DNA of 64,000 nucleotides from CAZIPN01 sp964541225 (GTDB lineage Bacteria > Actinomycetota > Coriobacteriia > Anaerosomatales > JAAXUF01). Location of the stretch: the NCBI GenBank assembly GCA_964541225.1, contig CAZIPN010000002.1, positions 67,819 to 131,818 on the forward strand, written 5' to 3'. The position numbers and the translations under genes were made by a program. Below are positions 58,877 through 64,000 of the stretch, in pieces; position 1 is the first letter of the stretch; each line of letters starts with the position of its first letter. Under the pieces are notes generated by a model that saw only the letters and a program-made list of their open reading frames with translations, ran no database searches and had not been told where the DNA came from.

Positions 58877-59779
58877 TCACGCCCGTGGGTGCGCACTCCG
58901 ATGGACATCTTGAAGTCGCTTGATGCTCAGGTGAGTGTATATCTGGGTCGTTGACAGGGCAACATGACCGAGGAGTTCTTGCACGGTGCGCAGATCGGCA
59001 CCCCCTTCAATGAGGTGCGTGGCGAACGTGTGACGCACTGCATGCGGCGACAGCGAGTGCAGCGCTCCCACCTGGTCTACGTAGCGCTTGAAGAGGCGTC
59101 GAATGGCGTCGGGGGAAAGCGGCAGCCCGCGCGTCGAGAGGAAGACGGCATCCGTGTTGTGAGCGTGAACGAGGGCAGGACGTCCCCCTGCAAGATAGCG
59201 GCGCAGGGAGGTCACGCCGACGCGATGCACCGGGACGATGCGCTCTTTGGAGCCCTTCCCCATCAGCTTGAGCTGTCCTTGTGACAAGTCCAGCGTGCCG
59301 AGCGAGAGATCGGCGATTTCGCTGACGCGCGCGCCGGTTGCATACAGCAACTCGAGGATGGCTCGGTCACGAAGTCCAGTCGGGGTGGAGTCATCAGGCG
59401 CCTCAAGCAGGGATGTGATGGTGTCGGCAGGAACGAGCCGAGGAAGACGTGACGGGATCTTTGGGGTGACGAGAACGGAAGAAGGGTCAGATGCGGCCAG
59501 GCCCTCGGCGAGAAGGAACGAGAACAGCGAGCGGACCGACGAGAGTCTGCGGGCAATTGTGCGGCGTGCATAGCCCGCGCGATCGAGTTCGGCCAGATAT
59601 TGGCGCAACTGCCGGTGGGTCAGGTGGATCGGATCGAGAGAGGCACGCTGAGCCCACTCTAGATAGCGCGAGAGGTCGGCCGAATACGCTCGGACCGTGT
59701 GGACAGACACACCGCGTTCGACTGACAGGTGTGTGAGGAAGCGGTCAACCAGAAGCTGCGCGTCGGTGGGCTCAGGCAT
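58877..59779 (-). CDS. xerC: Tyrosine recombinase XerC
   Basis: A 300-residue site-specific recombinase. The N-terminal SAM-like DNA-binding domain (VDRFLTHLSVERGVSVHTVR) is followed by the catalytic domain with Arg in GARVSEI, Lys in GKGSKER, HAVRHTFATHL, LGHVALSTTQIYTH and the nucleophile Tyr of IYTH. It resolves chromosome dimers at dif with XerD. ATG 59779 overlaps the trmFO stop by eight bases. The order dprA-trmFO-xerC is typical. Confidence 0.93.
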   Translation of the reverse strand: MPEPTDAQLLVDRFLTHLSVERGVSVHTVRAYSADLSRYLEWAQRASLDPIHLTHRQLRQYLAELDRAGYARRTIARRLSSVRSLFSFLLAEGLAASDPSSVLVTPKIPSRLPRLVPADTITSLLEAPDDSTPTGLRDRAILELLYATGARVSEIADLSLGTLDLSQGQLKLMGKGSKERIVPVHRVGVTSLRRYLAGGRPALVHAHNTDAVFLSTRGLPLSPDAIRRLFKRYVDQVGALHSLSPHAVRHTFATHLIEGGADLRTVQELLGHVALSTTQIYTHLSIKRLQDVHRSAHPRA

Positions 59780-61130
59780 GAGGGACCGCCTCCGCCGTCT
59801 GCAGATCTGGGCGGCCTGCGAGCCACGCCTGGAGGTCAGCATGAGCGCGAGAGGCGTAAGCAGCGTAGCGGTCGCGCTTCCCGCGGACGCGCTGGGGCAA
59901 CGTCGGCATCAGACCGAAGTTGACGTGCATGGGCTGGTAGCTGGCTGTTTCGGGGTTGGTAGCGTAGGCGGTCAACGAACCGAAAGCGGTTGTGGGCGGC
60001 AGGACTGCCGGATCACGATTCGCGATGTCTGCCCACGTGTTGAGGGCCGCTACCAAACCGGACATGGCTGCCTCGGCGTAGCCCTCTGTGCCGGTGATCT
60101 GCCCTGCGAAGCGAATCCGTGGGGCGTCGCGGAGTGCGAAGGTGGCATCCAAGACCCGGGGCGAGTCGACGAAAGTGTTGCGATGCATCACCCCGTGGCG
60201 AAGAAACTCCGCGTCCCGCAAGCCAGGGATCATGCGAAAGACTCGCTCCTGCTCGGGGAACGCCAGATTCGTCTGGAAACCGACGAGGTTGTATGCACTG
60301 CCTGCAGTGTTCTCCGCACGAAGCTGCACCACGGCCCATGGGCGAGAATCAGTCACTGGGTCCAGGAGTCCGACTGGCTTGAGAGCGCCAAACCGCAACG
60401 CGTCAGGCCCGCTGCGCGCGACCTCTTCGATAGGCTGGCAGGCCTGGAAGAGTTCTTTGCGCTCGAACTCCTTGACCTGCGCTTGCCGAGCGTTCACCAA
60501 GGCCTCATAGAAGCGCTCGTATTCGGATTGATTCATGGGAGCGTTGAGATAGTCTGCACCGGAGCCCTTGTCGTAGCGCGATTGCGCGAAGACGACCTGC
60601 CGATCAATCGTCTCGCCGTCGACGATGGGCGCTGCAGCGTCGAAGAACGCCAGCCTGTCCCCCACCATCTCTGCCAGCACGGTTTCGAGCGACGGGCTCG
60701 TTAGCGGGCCGGTGGCGACTACGACATGTCCTTCAGGAAGACGCGTCGCCTGTTCGCGCTCAACCGCGATGAGAGGGTGGGATCTGACAAGGTCGGTGAG
60801 TCGCGCTGAGAAGCGAGTGCGATCAACCGCCAACGCGCCTCCAGCAGGAACCTGCGTCTCTTCGGCAACTCGAAGGATGATGCTGCCCAGTTCTCTGAGC
60901 TCGTGCTTGAGCAGCCCCGCGGCGCTGTGTGGGTCAGTGCTCTTCAGAGAGTTGGAGCAGACGAGCTCGGCGAGGTCCCCAGTGTGGTGGGCTGGCGTGA
61001 GCGTCGTCGGACGCATCTCGACGAGCCTGACTCCCAGGCCGCGCTCCGCAAGCTGCCAAGCGGCTTCAGTCCCCGCGATCCCGCCACCAATGACGCAGAC
61101 CGTCTCGCGAGGTGTTGTGGCGTCAGCCAA
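59772..61130 (-). CDS. trmFO: Folate/FAD-dependent tRNA (uracil-54) methyltransferase
   Basis: A 452-residue flavoprotein that makes m5U54 in tRNA using methylenetetrahydrofolate. CVIGGGIAGTEAAWQLAERG at the N terminus binds FAD; LVCSNSLKS, VPAGGALAVDR, TGPLTSP and GYAEAAMSGL are TrmFO family motifs. It ends in an AASRAHADLQAWL-like helix. The GTG or ATG start at 61130 is about 50 bases from the dprA stop. topA, often found between dprA and trmFO in other genomes, is absent here. Confidence 0.95.
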   Translation of the reverse strand: MADATTPRETVCVIGGGIAGTEAAWQLAERGLGVRLVEMRPTTLTPAHHTGDLAELVCSNSLKSTDPHSAAGLLKHELRELGSIILRVAEETQVPAGGALAVDRTRFSARLTDLVRSHPLIAVEREQATRLPEGHVVVATGPLTSPSLETVLAEMVGDRLAFFDAAAPIVDGETIDRQVVFAQSRYDKGSGADYLNAPMNQSEYERFYEALVNARQAQVKEFERKELFQACQPIEEVARSGPDALRFGALKPVGLLDPVTDSRPWAVVQLRAENTAGSAYNLVGFQTNLAFPEQERVFRMIPGLRDAEFLRHGVMHRNTFVDSPRVLDATFALRDAPRIRFAGQITGTEGYAEAAMSGLVAALNTWADIANRDPAVLPPTTAFGSLTAYATNPETASYQPMHVNFGLMPTLPQRVRGKRDRYAAYASRAHADLQAWLAGRPDLQTAEAVPHA

Positions 61131-61182
61131 TGGACTCCCTGTCGTGGCAACGGCGGTGGACGTTCGTAGTGTAGCGCCTCAC

Positions 61183-62076
61183 CTAGCATGGGCCGTACCT
61201 GCCGTCCGGATACTTGCGAACCTCTCCAAGCCCCTCCAGCGCACCGATGCGTCGCACCGCCGTTACGATGTCGAGCCCCAGCGTCCGTGCGGCATCGTCT
61301 GGCCGCATAGGGTTGGCGCGCAGAGACGAGAGCATGGCATCGTCGCTGACGAGGCCGTACAGGCTGCCGTTGGGCAGCTCGGCATTGGTTTGCGGCGGGC
61401 CGAGCAAAGATCGCAGTATGTCGGCGAGTTCTGCAACCTCACACACGGGAGTGGCTCCTTGTCGAAGGAGGCGGTTGGGCCCGCGACATTCCGGAGCGAA
61501 GATCGAACCCGGTACCACGAGCACCTCGCGACCGGCATCCAGCGCGCGGTCCGCGGTGATGAACGTCCCACTCGGCACGTCAGACTCCAGAACCAGCAGT
61601 GCCGCAGAAAGGCCGGCGATGATGCGGTTGCGCGCACGAAACGTCCACTTGGCCGGTGGGTGCCCCCAGTTCAGCTCCGAAATCACACAACCTCTCTGTG
61701 CGATGGCGGCAAGCAGTCTGTCGCTCCCCCGCGGGTAGGCCACGTCAGCACCGCTGCCGAGCACCGCGACGGTGACGCCCTCTGCATCGAGAGCCGCGCG
61801 GTGAGCGGCCTGGTCGCAGCCGATGGCGGCACCCGAGATGACCGGGTAGCCCGCCCCAGCCGCCCAGCCCGCGAAGAGTCGCGCGGCTGCGAGTCCATAC
61901 GGGGTCGCTTTGCGCGCGCCCACGACCGCGAGCCCAGGTGCGAGTGCGGCGGGATTGCCGAATCCACGTATGAGCTGCGGCGGATCGTCGGTCATCATGA
62001 GTTGAGCCGGATATCGAAGGTCGCCAAGCGCTATCTCGAAGGGTGGCGCTGACCCCGGCCACAGTGTGGAACTCAT
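61183..62076 (-). CDS. dprA: DNA-processing protein DprA
   Basis: A 297-residue Rossmann-fold protein that loads RecA on incoming single-stranded DNA. VVGARKATPYGLAAAR, SGAAIGCDQAAHRAAL, AVLGSGADVAYPRGS and RNRIIAGLSAALLVLES are the family core, with a C-terminal winged helix (DDAARTLGLDIVTAVRRI). The ATG at 62076 overlaps the comM stop (ATGA). Its presence with comM points to a natural-transformation-type DNA handling module, though no uptake genes are in view. Confidence 0.94.
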   Translation of the reverse strand: MSSTLWPGSAPPFEIALGDLRYPAQLMMTDDPPQLIRGFGNPAALAPGLAVVGARKATPYGLAAARLFAGWAAGAGYPVISGAAIGCDQAAHRAALDAEGVTVAVLGSGADVAYPRGSDRLLAAIAQRGCVISELNWGHPPAKWTFRARNRIIAGLSAALLVLESDVPSGTFITADRALDAGREVLVVPGSIFAPECRGPNRLLRQGATPVCEVAELADILRSLLGPPQTNAELPNGSLYGLVSDDAMLSSLRANPMRPDDAARTLGLDIVTAVRRIGALEGLGEVRKYPDGRYGPC

Positions 62077-63557
62077 CGTTCGCTCTTCGCCCTGAAGCCA
62101 ACGGCTTCGGCAATGTGTTCTGCAGTGACAGCGTCGGAGTCCTCAAGGTCTGCGATGGTTCGAGCTACTCGCAGCAGACGAGTCACTCCCCTGCCCGAAA
62201 GGCTCTGTGACCGGCCAATCTGCTCTAAGGTGCTGCGTGCCACCGGCGACAGCATGCAGGAACGCAACAGAGCAGCGCCTGACAGGTCCGCACAACGGTA
62301 CCCGTTGCGTGCGTAGGCCCGTTCGCGCACTTCGGCCACGCGGTCGCGCATGGTCGCCGAGTCCTCGCTAGAGTCGTGGTCGAGAATCAAACCTGGATCG
62401 ACTCGGCTGATATCGAGCACCATGTCGATGCGATCCATGAGTGGTCCGCCGATGCGCGACTGATAGCGGGCCACCACCGGCTGCGGGCACGTGCATCGTC
62501 GACGGTCATCGCCAAAGAACCCGCACGGGCATGGATTCGCCGCGCCGATGAGGGCGAACCGGGCGGGAAAACGCAATCGGCCCTCGGCACGCACGAGTGT
62601 GATCGATCCATCTTCGAGCGGTTGTCGAAGTGCCTGCAGCGCGGCCGGGCCGAACTCGGGCATCTCGTCGAGGAAGAGAACGCCGTTGTGCGCAAGCGAT
62701 GCCTCTCCAGGTCGAGGCACCGCACCTCCGCCGACAAGGCCTGCGATGGACGCTGAGTGATGCGGGGCTCGGAAGGGACGCACGCCCGCGAGTGAGGGAG
62801 TCTCGTCGAGACCGGCCACAGAATGAATCAGGGCACTCTGCACTCGTTCAGCCTCAAGAAGCGGAGGCAGGATGGTGGGCACGCGCCGCGCGAGCATGGT
62901 CTTGCCGGACCCCGGCGGACCCACCATGAGAACATTGTGGCCGCCTGCAGCCGCGATCATGAGCGCGCGCTTCGCGAACTGATGTCCGGCCACATCCGAG
63001 AAGTCCAGGCCGCTGTCCCACGGTGACTGAGACATGACCTCCGGCCGCTGCGCGGCAGGCAGCCCGCCTCGTAGTTGCGAGAGCGTTCTCAGCGGACGGT
63101 AATCCAGACCGTCGAGTGAGAGTGCGTGTTGTGCGTCCGCCGGACCCACGAGGGGCAGACCGGCTTCTTTGGCCGCCAAGGCGTATGCCAGCATGCCAGT
63201 GACTGGGCGCACGGAGCCGTCCAGCGAGAGCTCGCCGACGGCGGCGCACTCGGTTGCTACCCGCTCAGGAAGTTGCCGAGTGGCTGCCAACATGCCGAGG
63301 GCTATCGGCAGGTCGAAGCCAGTCCCATGTTTTCGCACCGGGCCGGGTGCCAAGTTCACGACGACGCGCGCATTGGGGACGTCGTATCCCGCTGCGCGAA
63401 CGGCGGATCTCACTCGCTCACGGGCTTCCTGCACCGCGAGGTCGGCGAGTCCTACAATCGCGAAGGCCGGGAGTCCGGCCCCCACGTCTACCTCGGCGTC
63501 TACGCTGAGCGCTTCGACACCGCTGAGTGTGAACGTGCTGACGGTGCATTGTGCCAC
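62073..63557 (-). CDS. comM: YifB/ComM family Mg-chelatase-like AAA ATPase
   Basis: A 494-residue ATPase. An N-terminal Lon-protease-like fold (VEVDVGAGLPAFAIVGLAD-type) precedes the AAA core with GPPGSGKTMLARRVP, FLDEMPEF and a small Cys patch (CPCGFFGDDRRRCTC). ComM is a helicase for branch migration during recombination of transforming DNA. GTG 63557 with CGGAG upstream is the chosen start; the longer frame to 63641 overlaps yraN. It lies between yraN and dprA. Confidence 0.93.
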   Translation of the reverse strand: MAQCTVSTFTLSGVEALSVDAEVDVGAGLPAFAIVGLADLAVQEARERVRSAVRAAGYDVPNARVVVNLAPGPVRKHGTGFDLPIALGMLAATRQLPERVATECAAVGELSLDGSVRPVTGMLAYALAAKEAGLPLVGPADAQHALSLDGLDYRPLRTLSQLRGGLPAAQRPEVMSQSPWDSGLDFSDVAGHQFAKRALMIAAAGGHNVLMVGPPGSGKTMLARRVPTILPPLLEAERVQSALIHSVAGLDETPSLAGVRPFRAPHHSASIAGLVGGGAVPRPGEASLAHNGVLFLDEMPEFGPAALQALRQPLEDGSITLVRAEGRLRFPARFALIGAANPCPCGFFGDDRRRCTCPQPVVARYQSRIGGPLMDRIDMVLDISRVDPGLILDHDSSEDSATMRDRVAEVRERAYARNGYRCADLSGAALLRSCMLSPVARSTLEQIGRSQSLSGRGVTRLLRVARTIADLEDSDAVTAEHIAEAVGFRAKSER

Positions 63558-63561
63558 CGGA

Positions 63562-63930
63562 CTACTCCGGCACGAAGGCGGCGCGATGATGGCGCAGGAG
63601 CGCGCGATCCTCGGCAACCACCAGTAGCGTGACAACATCAAAGCGCAGCTGCACGTCCGTGACCCCGGCGGATTGCAGGTACGCTGCCCCGAGCTTGGAG
63701 TACCGGCGTTGTTTGGCCGGAGTCACGGCCTCTTCAGGGCTTCCTTTCCTTGCAGTGCGCCGTGTCTTGACCTCCACCAAGACGATCGTCTTGTCGTCAA
63801 GCGCAACGATGTCGATCTCTCCAGCCGAGCAACGCCAGTTGCGCTCCACGACCGTCATCCCGTTGCGTTCGAGAAAGGCCGCAGCTGCGTCCTCCCCGCG
63901 TTCTCCTAGTTGCTTGGCATCTGTGCTCAT
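63562..63930 (-). CDS. YraN/UPF0102 family endonuclease-like protein
   Basis: A 122-residue protein of the restriction-endonuclease-like fold. GERGEDAAAAFLERNGMTVVERN and the catalytic-type GEIDIVALDD with VLVEVKTRR are typical, followed by KQRRYSKLGAAYL. Cellular function is unsettled; it may act in DNA processing. It sits between the 3' end of an upstream gene and comM, the conserved rnhB-yraN-comM-dprA order. ATG 63930 overlaps the upstream stop. Confidence 0.93.
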   Translation of the reverse strand: MSTDAKQLGERGEDAAAAFLERNGMTVVERNWRCSAGEIDIVALDDKTIVLVEVKTRRTARKGSPEEAVTPAKQRRYSKLGAAYLQSAGVTDVQLRFDVVTLLVVAEDRALLRHHRAAFVPE

Positions 63931-64000
63931 GGCGCCACCTCCGAGACCACGGTGACACCTGATGCTTGCCGAGAACTTCCCCAGAGCTTCCTAGAACAGG
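63927..64000 (-). CDS. 3' end of an unidentified upstream gene
   Basis: A 23-codon open frame ends in a TGA that overlaps the yraN ATG (ATGA), so it is probably the C terminus of a gene running off the right edge. By position it could be rnhB (RNase HII), but the visible residues (RKLWGSSRQASGVTVVSEV) are not diagnostic. Confidence 0.35.
   Translation of the reverse strand, partial: CSRKLWGSSRQASGVTVVSEVAP

Noticed and set aside
60625..62052. Plus-strand 475-codon frame opposite trmFO and dprA
   Set aside because: Antisense shadow crossing two real genes and their intergenic space.

Overview
The window is a high-GC chromosomal segment that looks like an anaerobic actinobacterium of the Coriobacteriia type, probably from a draft or metagenome assembly. 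This placement is inferred from gene order and content: rimP-nusA-ylxR-infB-rbfA-nrnA-truB-ribF-rpsO-pnp, rpsB-tsf-pyrH-frr-uppS-cdsA-dxr-rseP-ispG-proS, a WhiG/FliA-type sigma factor between xerC and rpsB, RNase J, and many ferredoxin-type redox proteins. No rRNA, tRNA, CRISPR array or insertion sequence was recognised. Three runs of 100 N are each flanked by an exact 55-base direct duplication. Removing one copy plus the Ns restores an intact gene in every case, so these look like unmerged contig overlaps rather than missing sequence.

Layout. (1) 1-11.6 kb, minus strand: ppiC, an M16 peptidase, dapB, an aspartate kinase fused to a methyltransferase, dapA, RNase J, uppP, ftsK, a RodZ-like protein and the start of yajQ. 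(2) 11.8-17.8 kb, plus strand: a DUF1566 lipoprotein, a glycoside-hydrolase-like exported protein and a XylFGH-like sugar ABC transporter. (3) 17.8-28.8 kb, a redox island: ferredoxin, FAD/NAD(P) oxidoreductase, five-helix b-type cytochrome and 12-heme cytochrome c form one plus-strand operon. A LysR gene with an inverted repeat over its start, a divergent 47-residue membrane protein and a flavodoxin-ferredoxin (EFR1) follow. Next is a minus-strand operon of PadR, a DUF5320-like protein, two NifX/NifB-like proteins and two MinD-type ATPases with inserted ferredoxins, resembling the Desulfovibrio orange-protein (ORP) gene set. An NAD(P)-binding epimerase-like protein and a Rieske-like protein with an altered second iron-binding box close the island. 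(4) 28.8-33.8 kb: small accessory genes, including a STAS-like fragment, a TolB-like lipoprotein, a PfkB kinase and two overlapping antisense reading frames. (5) 34-45.7 kb: the translation/RNA operon from pnp back to rimP. (6) 45.9-46.9 kb: a two-gene plus-strand membrane insert. (7) 46.9-64 kb: proS through rpsB, then sigma factor, xerC, trmFO, dprA, comM and yraN.

The core genes run almost entirely on the minus strand and in conserved order. In many actinobacteria pnp is followed directly by the M16 peptidase and dapB, so blocks 2-4 (about 22 kb) look like an accessory insertion into that neighbourhood. The strongest candidate for an undescribed system is the redox island. Its plus-strand operon could carry electrons between NAD(P)H or ferredoxin in the cytoplasm and a multiheme cytochrome outside the membrane, and the adjacent flavodoxin/ferredoxin/MinD genes suggest linked metal-sulfur cofactor handling. 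Regulatory structures are visible at rimP (promoter plus attenuator-like hairpin), rpsB (promoter plus structured leader), rpsO and padR.
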